A stretch of DNA of 59,807 nt from Mucidula mucida (GCA_015501055.1 JADNYV010000218.1:1-59807); one strand, 5' to 3'. Shown: positions 33,651-45,599, counted from the first letter of the stretch. Made by a program: numbers and translations. The notes: generated by a model not told the origin, from the sequence alone.

Positions 33651-35278
33651 ATGTTGACCACCAAAGAACTTAACTTCAAAGCACTGCCGGCTATACAGGT
33701 TCGACGTCGCCAGTTCACCTTTACCATTGTGCGCTTTCCCACTAACGCTGAGCCACCCTTGCTTCCTCCCGGCGTTGTCTTTAACAAAACCAATGGAAAC
33801 CACTGGATCATTAACCCCGCCGGTGACTGGAACACAACCTACTTCAACAACATTAAAGAATCCTGGTACATCCTCCTGGAAGACAGTGAAACAGTCTACC
33901 TTGACTCAGAAGACTTCACCGGTGCCCAACAATGCTTAGAGCAACACCGCAGAGAGCTAGCACAAAAAGCTGCTACCTCAAGAGAGGCCTCAGCTAAGTT
34001 GTCATTACAACCAGTACCAGTCACTCACTCACTACCCCAACCGTCCCCAGAACCGGTTCACACCCAGGAACCTGCACCTGTATCTCCTGTATTATCCCTG
34101 CTCATACCCCAGTTTCCCATCCCGCTTCGCCAATCCCTATTGATCTTGGCCTTAATCCACCTGCTCCTAATCCCCTATTACCCTCGCTATCTCCCCCTAA
34201 TCCACCCCAGTCTAACCTTCCCACTCCTAACCCTGCCATGTCCAACATCTCTGAACATGGTGCCAAACTTGATGACTATCATGGCAACCACACCACGTCC
34301 AGCACCTGGCTTGCACACTTCCGCAATCACTTCTGCCTCAACAAGGCCCGTTATACCACCGGCAAAGAACAGGTCTCATTATTCCTCAGCTACCTTAAGG
34401 GTCCCATTGCAGGCAAATGGGCGGAGAGGCGCATGAAGAAGTACGATGTCGATTAGGCGGATCACACCATCGACATCCCTGACAAGCAATGGACCATCAT
34501 GGATGCTGTCATTAATCAGTTGATGTTGGACTTTGCCGCTCTAGACCCCATAATTACCACTTGTCAGATGGTGGAAATAATCTGCATGACAGGAGAGCTG
34601 GCAGACCTTAATAAGTTCATCACTGCATTTGATACCCACGCTGACGAGTCCGGTTTTGATGAGATCTCCTTGCTCCACTACTTTAAAAAGGGTCTTAACC
34701 CAAGCCTGGTTGATCACATCTCCACCTTGTTCCTCATTCCCACCAACCTTGCGGACTACAAGCAATGTGCAGTTGTGATGCAGAACACATGGAAGGCATG
34801 ACAACACAAGAAGGCCATATGGTATTCCGGTGGCTGGGGTACAACTTCAACATTGGTGCCCCAACCAACTCCAATGACCCAAGCACTGGCCCCTGACATG
34901 GGAGTCCCCATGGATGTGGACGTGTCTAGATGCCCAGCTGCACAATTAAACCCTCACACTCTTTTCAGACTAGCTGCCTTTGAACAAGAAATCCTTTGTT
35001 GTTGTGGGGCCTGCTTCAAATGCCGCCAGACTGGCTACATGTCCAATGACTGTCCCACATGTGGCCTCGTCCCTGGCCAAAATGTTCGCACCACCAAGAT
35101 CATTGCACCTGATGCCTCATCCACCTGCATGTTTGACACTTCTACATCAACCTAAGTTGATGTCATCCAGCAGATCAATATGATGGCCAATCTTTTTAGG
35201 ACATTGCAGGCAGATGTGAAAGAGCAGGTGATGGTGTATTTGAAGGATGTTGCCGGTTTGGATTTTTAAAATGCTCCC
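33651..35278 (+). pseudogene. Gypsy-2 gag remnant
   Basis: The ATG-led frame (33651-34436) shifts near 34240 into a capsid-like frame (HFRNHFCLNKARYTTGKEQ, LSYLKGPIAGKW). Stops follow at 34456 and 34801. The zinc knuckle CFKCRQTGYMSNDC (about 35012-35053) has Tyr in place of the conserved His, so metal binding is probably lost. Confidence 0.8.
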
Positions 35279-36534
35279 CTACCACAATGTTAGGAGGAGC
35301 CGTAACATATTTTGCCAAGAATTTTGCCAATCAATATGCTGTACTATCTTCCTTGTGTGAGTGTGTCCATCCCTTAGAATTTTGAGTATCCACAGTCACT
35401 CAAAACCAACAGACACCCTTCATCACCTTGGAACTTGAATTCATTGGCAAAGTTACTGGCAGAAAAATTGTTGCACATGCCTTGATCGACAGCGGTGCTG
35501 AAGGGATCATCATCAACACCCATTTTGCCAACCTTCATAATTTCACCCTCATACCTTTATCTGCCCCATTCCCTGTTCATAATGTTGACGGCTCCGAGAA
35601 CATCATGGGATGGGTGCGACACTACATCATCCAACATATTTACATCTATAGCCGAGACGGCCAGTCCTACCACGAGGAGCTTGTAGAACTTTATGTCACA
35701 GATATTGGGGATCACAACGTCATTCTGGAAACAAACTGGCTGGAGGAGCACAATCCCTCTATTAACTGGGCAGGCACCCAGGTTGACTTTAATTAATGTT
35801 CAAAAATCTGCATTCTCAAGAACCCTCCCATAACTAATGTGCGTGCACGCACCAACTCCACTTCAGTTCCAGCTGATGTTTTTGCAAAACCTCACAATCC
35901 TTGGCTTGGCATAAGGACTATAAGGTCCAGTAAAAGGATTGGCAAGGTAACCTCCAACCGGTTCCCATCCAGCAAACCACAGGGAGTAGGTGCTTAGCCC
36001 GCATGCAGAGTTCCCACCATTTATAAGTCCTGGTTGTTCTATTCACCAAAGACAAAGAGGAGGAAGAAGAGGTACCAAGGGAGTGGAAAGAGCAGAGGTT
36101 TGATCAAGTTTTCTGGGATGATTATTCCCGCCCGGTGCAAAATTGAAATCCTTCAGATAGTCCTTCTGGTTATATTCACATGGAGTTTACAAAGGCTCAG
36201 CAATTTGCGGAAGAAAATAAGAAACCATCAATATCTGTCCCTTATTTTTACAGATCCCAGCACCCTATCATACAGTTCCCTTATCTTTACATATCCCAGC
36301 ACCCAATCTTACAGTCTTTGACAAATGCACATCCAAATTTCTCCCCGCACACACCTCTTGGGATCACACTATTGACCTTACTCCTGGATTTGAACCCAAA
36401 TTGTGTAAGACCTACCTCCTGTCGCCTGTTGAACAAGTTGAACTTGACACATTCCTAAACAAGAACTTAGGGTATATCCGCCCATCTAAATCCCCTATAG
36501 CGAGTCCCTTCTTCTTTGTTAAAAAGAAAGATGA

Positions 36535-36714
36535 AAAGCTATGCCTTGTCCAGGACTACCCTACCTTGAGCTCAACAAGGGAACCATCAAGAACCAGTAC
36601 CTCCTTCCACTTATACCTGAGCATAAAGCTATGCCTTGTCCAGGACTACCCTACCTTGAGCTCAACAAGGGAACCATCAAGAACCAGTACCTCCTTCCAC
36701 TTATACCTGAGCAT
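36535..36714 (+). repeat. 90-bp tandem duplication in Gypsy-2 RT
   Basis: The unit AAAGCTATGCCTTGTCCAGG... through CCTGAGCAT occurs at 36535-36624 and again, apparently identical, at 36625-36714. It is 30 codons, so the frame is kept. It is younger than most of the substitutions in the element. Confidence 0.95.
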
Positions 36715-38234
36715 ATTGACAAGCTTAAGGGTACAAGGATCTTCACCAAAATTGACTTGCACTGAGGCTACAATAACGTTCAAATTAAAGACAAAGACAA
36801 GTGAAAAGACATGTTTAAGACAAATTATGGCCTATTTGAACCTATAATAATGTTCTTTGGTCTTATGAATTCCCTTGCCACATTTTAAGCAATGATGAAT
36901 ACCATTTTTAAGGACCTTATTGACTTGGAAAAAGTTGTGGTATATATGGACGACATCCTAATATTTACAAAGACACTTAAGGAACACCGAGACATGATTT
37001 GGCAAGTTTTACAGTGGCTTTGGGATTATGATCTTTATGCCAAGCCAAAGAAATACATCTTTAAAGCTGAGTCAATCAAATTCTTAGGACTTATCATCTC
37101 TCACAACGCACTTCACATGGACCCTGTTAAGGTTGCCGGTGTTGTACAATGGCCAAACCTTAAAATGTTAAAGATGTTCAGTCCTTCCTTGGATTCAGGA
37201 ACTTTTATTGCTCGTTCAATAAAGGTTTCTCCAAGATTGCCCGTCTGCTCTTTGACCTCACCAAGAAAAGCAAGACCTGGACATGGACACCTGAGTGCCA
37301 AGCTGCATTTGAAGCGCTCAAAGATGTGTTCACCTCCTCTCCTGTTCTAGTCATTCCTGATCCTGACAAACCCTATCGCATTGAAGTTGACGCCTCTGAT
37401 TATAAAACCAGGGGGATTTTGGCGCAATCAGGAGCCAATGAGCAATGACATTTGGTTGCCTATCTATCCAAGTCCCTTTTGGAACCCAAGCACAACTACA
37501 ACATCCACGATAAAGAGCTTCTAGCTATTATTTGGGCACTAGAATCCTGAAGGCACTACTTGAAGGGTGCCTCCCATCCAGTAGATATTATCACCAATTA
37601 CAAGAATCTCAAGTACTTCACTAATTCACAGAAACTGAGCCGCCGCCAGGCGCAATGGGCCCTGTTCCTCAGCCGCTTCAACTACACCCTGACTTACAAA
37701 CCTGGAACATCTAATCACAGCGACCCGCTCTCCCGCTGTGCAGATCATAAAGAGGGGGTTGAGGAGGATAACTCAAACCAAGTGGTACTGGATCCTAGAT
37801 TCTTCCGGGTTTGGGCAACACAGCCGGGTGAGGTTACCACAATTGGAGATGCAGAGTTGAGGAGACGTATTCAAGAATGTTCAGAAAAGGATGTTAAAGT
37901 CCGTGGTGCATTAGACCTAATTCTTAAAAATGGTCCCCGTTTGCTGGTCAAAAACTTACAGGAATGGAACTACAAAAACGGCATTGTCCTCTTCCAAGGC
38001 AAGGTCTATGTTCCAAACAACCTCAAACTTTGACGTGACATAGTCAAAATGCACCACAACCTTGTTGCCCCCGGGCACCCAGGACGCTTCAAGACGTACA
38101 AGCTGCTCAGTCAAGAGTTTTGGTGGCCAGGCATGTTAGTCTTTGTTCAAGATTATGTCAATGGCTGCGCTACCTGTTAGATGACAAAACCCAGCAACCA
38201 TCCCGCCTACGTTCCGCTCGTCCCTAACAAGATC

Positions 38235-38753
38235 TAAGGATCAGCACGGGTACTCCCGCGGGTATCCGGACCACGGACCGTACCCATACCCGTGGCGGGT
38301 ACCTACCCGTACCCGCACAGACGGGTTAGTCCACAACCCGCCGGGTCACGGGTACCCGTGGGGCTCACCATGTCAAAATGGGCGAAATATATGTATACTT
38401 GGTACCAGTACTACATCTCCTCATTGGAGGATACAAATACCATCTCAACATCATGAAGTGAACTGCCAATATTATCAAAACCATCCGGCAAATCAACATC
38501 AACAAGGTTCTTCTCTGTCGCGCTCGGCTTGACTGCACCATCCTTCGTTATGACGGCAAGATCATTGTCGTGGATCAAGCCTTTCAACGACCAGTCACCA
38601 ATGCACATCAATGCCCGTATGGACTGGGCACTGAGTCGGTTACATTCCCGTACTACGGGTTTGCCCAAATTGGGAAGGACCGACCCGTACCCATACCTAT
38701 GCACGGGAAAACCCGTGACCCGTGCCGAACCCGCTGACCCATGCTGATCCTTA
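38235..38753 (-). mobile_element. hAT-type deletion derivative in Gypsy-2 integrase (519 bp)
   Basis: The 17-bp terminal inverted repeats (TAAGGATCAGCA, C or T, GGGT) match at 16 positions. Flanking 8-bp target duplications ACAAGATC (38227-38234) and ACGAGATC (38754-38761) differ at one site. An 8-bp duplication is typical of hAT elements. On the minus strand, 38411-38704 encodes NRLSAQSIRALMCIGDWSLK, resembling the C-terminal dimerisation region of hAT transposases. The insert is therefore an internally deleted hAT that kept its 3' coding end. The termini are rich in CGGGTACC-type words. Confidence 0.85.
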
Positions 38754-39937
38754 ACGAGATCCCTAAATGTCCCTTTGGCACCATCACAACTGACTTCATT
38801 ACCGACCTCCGGAATGTAAAGGTTACAATGTCATTCACTGTGTGGTTGACCAACTCACAAAGGGTGTGGTTGTATCCCCATGTCGCAAGACCATCAACAC
38901 AGATGGCACAGTGGACATACTACTAGAAGGCACCTTCCGACATTATGGTCTTTGGGACAAGAGAATTTCCAACCAAGGCCCTTACTTTGCCAGCAAGGTT
39001 ATGCAGGCTATCCACACTAAGCTTGGCATTACCTCTGCGCTCAGTACGGCTTATCATCCCCAGACAGACAGCAAAACCAAGCGCTACAACCAGGAGCTTG
39101 AGCAATATCTACGCATCTTTTACAACAACCGACAAGATGACTGGGTCAAACACCTGCCATATACTGAATTCTCCCACAACACCCGTGTTCACTCTGCCAT
39201 GGGCAAATCCCCCTTTGAACTCCTCCACAGATATTAGCTGCGCTTCTTTCCCCCACTGAACCCCACATTCAACATCCCCTCTATTGAGGAACAACTCACC
39301 AACCTTCAGCATCTGTGCAACAAGGTTTAAGCAAGCCTTACTACAGTGGCAGAAGTGATGAAAAGGAACAATGGAGATGTCACAGAGAAGGGCATTATGT
39401 TTAAGGTCAGAGACAAGGTGCTATTAAATGGCAAGAACCTGAAGATGACGCAACCCAAAGCTAAGCTTTCTGATAAGCGACACGGGCCATTTAAGATCAC
39501 TGACGTACTCGGCCCAGTAACCTATTGCCTCAAGTTACCACTGAAGTGGTGCATCCACCCAGTCTTTCATGCATTCCTACTTGCCCTGTACATCGAGACC
39601 CCTGCTCATGGTCCTAACTTCCCAGGAGTTCCCCCAGACCTACTGGACACTGATGAGGAGTACGACAAGGAGGAGATCCTAAGCTCACAGTCAACTCATA
39701 ATAAGCGGGGCGTGGAGTACCTGGTGAAGTGGTTGGACTACTCAAGCTTTGAGAATACATGAGAGCCGGCGTCGGGACTGACGAAGGTGCTGGATAAGAT
39801 AACTGACTTCCACAAGGCACACCCAAAGGCGTACAAAAAGCCACTCCCTCGCCTACAAGGCCTTGGTGTCTCAATTGGGGATATCTAGGCAGGGACTTCT
39901 GCACTCCAGGCGCAAGCATAGCCTAAAGAGGGGGTAT

Positions 39938-40640
39938 TGTCACAAATCACCTCTATTCTATTGCCCCCACCTCGGTCCACCTCGTCATTGCATCAACACC
40001 ACACTCTTCCATCATCACATATCATACACTCCGGGTCCGGTCCGCACTGCCTTGGCTCAGGCCTGATCCAGGTATAGCCCATCAGCATAGCCTGTCATCT
40101 GTCCATTACCCCATGACACAATCCACACTGCCTCTTGTTTAACTTTGAGCCATTCTATTGTTTACACAGCCACGGACTCATTATATATATACACAGTCTT
40201 TCTATATAGATTCCTCAGTTCATCAACTTTGTCTCTACTGTACTAACACGACCGTTAATTCACATAACGCGTCACAGGGCCCCGTGAAGTGAACTAATTC
40301 GGCTTCCATAACGCGTAACAACGGTAAATTTTGTCGGGATCAGCCCAAATGCGGAAATTTTCGCCGCGGCGGCTCGCGCCGCCGCCTCCCGCGGCTCCTA
40401 ATATGCTCTATGGACCCTGGATGAACTACTGGTAATTTAGTTCACAATTATAACGCGTAACATGCCGTGAAGATCTGGTCGCGTTAGTACAGTACACTGT
40501 TCAATAGTCCCCTGCACTGTATTAAGCCTGACCTGCTCCTACCTCACCTTATTATCATCTTTGCCACTTGTCTCCATCGTTCTTCCGTCTTCATGCAACT
40601 TGGGTGGTTGTTTGGTTTACACCAGACTCCGTCCTTGACA
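39938..40640 (+). repeat. Gypsy-2 3' LTR, interrupted by a small element
   Basis: It starts TGTCACAAATCACC two bases after a purine tract (AAAGAGGGGG, about 39925-39934) and ends CCGTCCTTGACA. It contains the 245-bp insert described next. Without it the LTR is about 456 bp. Confidence 0.85.
40243..40487. mobile_element. 245-bp MITE with TA duplication, inside Gypsy-2 LTR
   Basis: Terminal inverted repeats CTAAC(A/G)CGACC (40243-40253 and 40477-40487) are flanked by TA on both sides (40241-40242 and 40488-40489). TTCAC and AACTAAATT words extend the foldback inwards. ATAACGCGT occurs three times (about 40265, 40309 and 40450). The equivalent place in LTR1 is uninterrupted. It has no coding capacity. 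TA duplication suggests a Tc1/mariner-type helper, by inference. Confidence 0.7.
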
Positions 40641-42119
40641 GCAGGCTGGCATACATTTTAGCACAACCAATCAAATATTTCTATATGAAGACAACAGGAA
40701 CATACCAATATCCAAGGACCTATAAGCAATATTCTTGTAAGTTCCGTTCAGGGCTACATTTTCAGCCCAAGATTGGCCAGAAGATTGAAGCCGGAATTGA
40801 AGTCAATCATAGTGCTGTTGACACTGTTGCATTGCAGAGAGATAAAAGTCCAACATGTAGTATAGTGAAGTAGAAAACAAGAGGAACAGTAGGTAGGTGT
40901 CATCCCAGGCGTGCACAGCAGCAACATTGTTGATAGCCATGATGGTGGTCTTGAGCAAGCTGGAAGCTGATGACGTCACTGCTAGCGCGTGTTCAGATTA
41001 TCTGACTTCACAGAGACGCATCGCCACTGTTGTGTCATGAATAGTGGTAGCGCGTCCCATATCATGGAAGGGCCAGTAAAATACACATCTTGCTCTCTAT
41101 GAGTATGATCATGAGCAACCTTTAGTGGTCGGCAAGTAGTAGCTTCTAAAGACACACTCATCAGCCACCAGTCCTATTAAAGTTGCTAAGAACACTAAAT
41201 GCTCTGCCTGGCAGGTCTAAGCAGCATCTAAGCTGAATTTACTCTAGAATTACTCTGATTTACTTTGATTTACCACCCTCGCAGCGGTGGGCACTGGGCG
41301 CCGGGCATGAAGTCCGTGGATGATTTACCTCTCACTATTACCCAAACATGAATGGAAGAGAATATTATTGAGAGGCTTCTTTTCCTATATCTTGGGAACC
41401 ACTGCTGAGAAGCTCTCATATCTTTTGAGATCAACATGTTGTAAAATACGGGTGAATATACGATGGTGCAGTGGTGAAGCTGCAAGACTGCTATGTGAGG
41501 ATGAGGGAGAAGAGAGAGAATGTATTATATTTGGGCCATGCAGGCCACATATTTATACTACATGATGTAATGTACTAGAAGGTTCTAACTACTAATAGAA
41601 TAAATCATCTACTTGGCTGCTGAGTGAACGGATGAGCGAGCGTCCCAAATGCGCGTGAACGAGTAAGCACGCGAAGGTTCCGGAAGATGCCGGATTGGTG
41701 CAGTGGGATACAAAAGTAGACTGAACTAGCTTGCTATTACTATCTCGTTACCTTCAGGAAAACATGTACATTGACCATTTCCCAAAGGAGGATGTCAAGG
41801 CAAGAGGCAGTTGGGTGATTGACGGCGCGCACCACGCTCAGCTCTGTACTGGCGCGCGAGACCAAGGATGATCCGGTCTTACTAAGCGTTCAAACGCTAA
41901 GGGCGTGGCACCGGTGCCACCGGCTTAGCGTATTCCATCTTACTTGTACTCAACTTGTACTGGTAGATGGCAGCACCGCGCATATACTACTCCCGCGGCA
42001 CGATGTCCGTGCTTCGCCTTGGAAGATCTCCAGATCTGGTACGATTGCGTCGAATCCCATCGGAATCTTGGTTTACAGCAATTTACTTAGGGAAGATAAA
42101 TCCAGAAAAACAACGCTAC
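40641..42119. other. Intergenic, no gene recognised
   Basis: AT-rich sequence with no recognisable frame. A perfect-armed palindrome lies at 41894-41931 (listed separately). About 41437-41764 has TG...CA ends but no target duplication and no partner in the window. Confidence 0.4.
41894..41931. repeat. 38-bp interrupted palindrome
   Basis: The core GTGGCACCGGTGCCAC (41905-41920) is a perfect 16-bp palindrome. It is flanked, after 3-bp spacers, by ACGCTAAG (41894-41901) and its complement CTTAGCGT (41924-41931). The words AAGCGTT and AACGCT just upstream echo the outer arm. Confidence 0.8.
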
Positions 42120-43930
42120 TCAGGACAGTACCAGTACAAGACAATCGAGGCCGAATAGGGGGGAAATACAGCTTTGACCTGATCCGCCATGATCTCCGGC
42201 AAAATTCGCTTCTCTACCCCGACGAGGACATTTGGCCTGCTACTACTATCTCTTGGCGTGTCCCCAGCACAAAAAAATGCCGTGTAAATCGTTCTGAGGC
42301 TTAGGGCTATTTATGCCGCAAGGCGAGGGGCATTGACGGCGGGAAGAGCCTATAGGAGTTGGAGAAAAGAACAGGTATGGGCACATATAAAGTGCCAAAA
42401 TGTGGCTGACAATCTGCTAGGCAATGCTCATGCATATGAATAGGCGTACATGCGGCTCAAGGCGACACTTGATGGGGGCGCCCAAATGCTCTGACTTTTG
42501 GGTTGTGCTGGTACCCATGACTGCGGTTACTGAAATCTGCCGCTTGTATGAGGTATCTGGACGCCACCTACGCCCTTTACCCATTTCAGCACCCTCTTCT
42601 CCACGTCCTGGCTCTCTCTCGCAGTCATTCGACGCTCTTCCATTGCCAGAGATCTGTCGGGCTCGTTTGACGCTTTCAACAGTAGGTGCGCCTTGTTCAT
42701 ATCAGAGATGAACGCAAACACATGTTTCATGGTATCGATGCTGTTGATGGGGATCTTGGAAGGAAACATGTGTAAGAGGTACACCACGGAACGGAATACT
42801 GCTGGGTTTTAAAGACCACCAATTGAGGATCTCTTGGCCCGTTAGGTCCTCCAGATGAACGCGGTGAGAGAGCTGCATTCGTCGGAGTCGAGAATTTCGG
42901 ATCTAAGGTTAGTTATCAATTGACTTTGCGGGGTTGAAAAGCTGAATGTATGTGTACGCACAGTCTGATCCACTGGAGGCCGTGAAGATTACAAGCGCAA
43001 TGAATTGGTACAGTCAAATAGTGGAGTCGTTGATATAGCCAGGAATCATAGCTCATCCATTTGGAAGGAAAGGCGCGGTTTTCCTTGTTGCCACCATGGT
43101 CGTTGCACTTGGCATTATCGACCGTCCTGCTACATTCCCTTTTACCTCCGCCGCGAGGTCATCGTGCCATCCCGGCGAGCATCAATTGTCGATGAATTTC
43201 AATCTCGCTAACGTTGAAGGAAGCCTGTGTGGATGTGGACAGCACACCTTCGCGACTCTCTGGTGTTCGCGCGAGCAATGACTTTGGATGGGCTCTTGTA
43301 ATGGAGGCGTCTGAACGAGAGGACGAGCTCGGTTGCAGACGTCGACATGGCTAATGTCATCCTGCCGTGATTGATCACACCAGTCATCTTGTTGGTGCTT
43401 TTGAAGAAGAGAATAATATTGCGGTTGAGGTACTCGATCTAAAATGATTGTGCTGGACATCAATATTGGTGCGGGAGAGCAATGGCAAACGCAGCAGCGC
43501 CGTCAGGTCCGTGACGAATGTGGGGCCCGTAGGAATCTGTTCTTTGGATGGGTGCTGAGCGTAAGTGTCCCTCGAGTCGCTCGGGGAATGTGATCACAAT
43601 TCAAGTAGTGGTGGTGGGCAATTGACTGTGACCCTGAACAAAGACCACTGTTCCGAGGTCCGAAATGGACAAAGACTAAGGACCTGTGGCGCTTAAGCTA
43701 CTGTCCACGTTTCAATAGTGCTGGCTTTGTGAGAGGGTAGGAGATGTTGAGTCCTCAGTTTTGTGGGTGGCGTTTACACAGGTGGATGCGGACGACTTAC
43801 CTTTTTGTGCAGATTGCATAAAGTGGATCCGCGTAGATGTGGGATGATGTTTGGCGACTGCGTCGATCTTCGAAGTATATGTCCTCGTTATAACGTACCA
43901 TCAACAATCACCGGTGAGTATATAATTTCG
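42120..43930 (-). repeat. Repeat-gene family R, copy C (inverted)
   Basis: It reads on the minus strand from about 43930 (CTCACCGGTGATTG, as at 6856) to the tail at about 42155 (GGTCAAAGCTGTATTTCC). The coding core is recognisable: VYLLHMFPSKIPINSIDTMKH followed directly by DMNKAHLLLKASNEPD. The DALE...VVDY section present in A and B has been deleted here. The QDVEKRVLKWVKGV section is kept. It is more diverged than A and B are from each other. Confidence 0.7.
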
Positions 43931-44028
43931 CCTTATTGTTCATTAGAGACTCAAATTGTTTCAGGCGGATATTTCGCGCGATTTACTGTCTAAAAACTAC
44001 ACAAGCCTTCTCCTTTCGCGGTCACGCA

Positions 44029-44246
44029 ATGACTACCTGCGCCACACGTTGCCCTTCCGAAAATTCTTGCAAGGTGAATATGAAGGACTCGTCCGGTAAG
44101 TCTCTATGTCAGTCATCATACTCATACTAATCGTCGTTCCTTCAGTCGAGTTGGAACCCGGGGAGAAGCCAAGTATCATGGATGTCAACAGCATTAAGTA
44201 TGACTATACGTCGACGGCGAGATATCAGGTCAACCCAGGGCCGTAA
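44029..44246 (+). CDS. Possible two-exon small protein, unknown
   Basis: ATG at 44029. Exon 1 is 44029-44095 and exon 2 is 44146-44246, with a 50-bp intron that has GTAAGT, a CTAAT branch-like word and TTCAG. The predicted product has 55 residues, beginning MTTCATRCPSENSCK (three Cys) and ending QVNPGP. No signal peptide or known motif. The good intron is the only support, and it could be the surviving part of a larger gene. Confidence 0.3.
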
Positions 44247-45215
44247 TTCAACGCAGACTGAGAAAATTTTGCGTCCCAGGATAGCCTTCAACCAGCCTCT
44301 GCAAGTCAAGGCCTCCGCCTTTCTAGAAACAACAATGAAATTTAGAAACCAAAGAGCTCTTGGTGCACGATACGCCTTTTTACAATCACAACCTCGGGAT
44401 GAGCATCGCATACCTCATGTGGTGTGGGATGTCTGAACTGTCTCATTTCAGATGGCAGGCAAGTGATGAACACGATTCGGATTTCAAAATCATGCGTAGT
44501 AGTCACCAGCGTTGTCGTTAGCGCGGGCGCGTGCTTGATTCTAAATTGGATATAACCCCTCATGTCCAACAGAAGTCAACTTGTTCTTCTTGAGAGACAT
44601 TGTGAGCTTCTCAAGCACCAGACGGAGCCTGGAAGTAACGATCATGATCATTGACGAACAGTTGGATACACGTTCATACCACGGGTATACAGTAACCTTG
44701 CTATGACTCTCCTTCCTCGAAAATTGAGCAGATGGAAACTGGAGTTCATTGTTCACACGCGGCTCTGTAAGCCCGCATTTCTAGCGGTACTTGATCAGTC
44801 AGTCATTCAGCGCGTTACAAGGAAGATCTTGCAGCTTACACGCTGTACATCATTATTACTTGGCATTGGGTGGTACGATGTGTTGCCGTACTTCTCGTAA
44901 TGGATCCTACTGTGAGCTTGAACTGGACTAGAGAATTGCCTGGAAACTACAGTGGTGAGTGTTATGTATCGAGTTCTACAGAAATTCAACACTCACAAAC
45001 ACGCGGTACAGGGAAAAACCAACTAGTACGCAATGATCGTCAAGGATCCTGCGGGAACTGTGAGTGAATGCAGATACTGTAACGTGTTGTAAGATGCGTA
45101 CTGATATATCAAGCCATCAGCGAGGGCGACTTTTGTATAGAGTGTCGACTAAGAATAGAGAACGAAGGAGATGCATCTTACGCAACCGTCCAGCTGTCTA
45201 GACCATCAGAAGAAG
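44247..45215. other. Intergenic, no gene recognised
   Basis: Short frames only, on both strands. A few intron-like words (GTGAGTG, TACAG) occur, but no family signature was seen. Confidence 0.4.
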
Positions 45216-45223
45216 TCGCCTGC

Positions 45224-45230
45224 TATATTA
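45224..45230 (+). promoter_or_regulatory. TATA-like box of the first small secreted protein
   Basis: TATATTA lies 69 nt before the ATG at 45293. The second copy of this gene (53.6-53.9 kb) has TATATAAG at a comparable distance. Confidence 0.4.
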
Positions 45231-45292
45231 ACAGATAGACGGGCAGAACATCCTCAGGCTGCACTTGGACAAAAATTCCCCCTTCTCTCAAA

Positions 45293-45575
45293 ATGTTCAA
45301 ACTCACGGCTGCCACTGTTCTCGCGCTCTTGAATGCAACGTTCGCAGCCTCTCTAGGTGAATGTGCAGTGCTCTTGCCCGCCATATCCAATGGTGCTCTC
45401 GCGCCGAATGCCATTCCATCGTGGAAACGTGTAATGATGCCAATCTGGCAGGAGCTTGCAATGCTTGGTCGAGCACTGTCCTCCCCAGCGGTGTGGCGAT
45501 CTAGCTGGTGCGGGACAAGACAACACGGTCACGAGCGTGGCTACCTCTGCTGGTATTCAGTGCACCCTTTTGAGT
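45293..45575 (+). pseudogene. Small secreted Cys protein, copy 1, frameshifted
   Basis: It starts MFKLTAATVLALLNATFAA, a plausible signal peptide matching the start of the intact copy at 53591-53878. The mature part lies in other frames: TCNDANLAGACNAWSSTVLPSG (about 45426-45490), then CGDLAGAGQDNTVTSVATS ending in GIQCTLL (about 45495-45575). These match the Cys spacing and LPSG, GQD and CTLF words of copy 2. One of the shifts is explained by a single T where TT is expected (near 45493). The family is unknown to me: short, secreted, four conserved Cys. Confidence 0.65.
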
Positions 45576-45599
45576 ACATTATTTTTGCAATGATATGAA

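Larger units (their letters stand above)
35428..39888 (+). pseudogene. Gypsy-2 pol remnant: PR-RT-RNaseH-IN-chromodomain
   Basis: Protease keeps ALIDSGAEG (35488 region). RT keeps [14 protein letters not shown], an internal duplication at 36535-36714, and VVYMDDILIFTK (YMDD, about 36943). RNase H keeps LKYFTNSQKLSRRQAQW (37590-37660). The integrase finger keeps HHNLVAPGHPG (38050), and the core keeps YHPQTDSKTKRYNQELEQYL (39052-39112) but is split by the hAT-type insert. A GPF module (39483) and a chromodomain (EYLVKWLDYSSFENT, then a stop, EPASGL) end the element. There are many in-frame stops, several of the TGA/TAG type expected from CG-to-TA transitions. Confidence 0.88.
33306..40640 (+). 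mobile_element. Gypsy-2: old, decayed chromovirus with nested insertions
   Basis: A 5'-truncated LTR (33306-33519) and a full 3' LTR (39938-40640) share the stretch beginning CACGGACTCATTATATA and ending CCAGACTCCGTCCTT. Between them are gag, protease, RT, RNase H, integrase and chromodomain remnants with many stops and shifts. No target duplication can be identified because the left end is deleted. Two younger elements sit inside (38235-38753 and 40243-40487), so the order of insertion is readable. Confidence 0.9.

Noticed and set aside
40350..40400. GC-rich palindromic stretch that could be an origin or terminator
   Set aside because: It lies inside the 245-bp foldback element and is explained by it.
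41437..41764. Possible solo LTR (TGTTGTAAAATAC to GGAAAACA with a TATA-like stretch)
   Set aside because: No target duplication, no second copy in the window and no adjoining coding remnant; TG...CA ends alone are too common.
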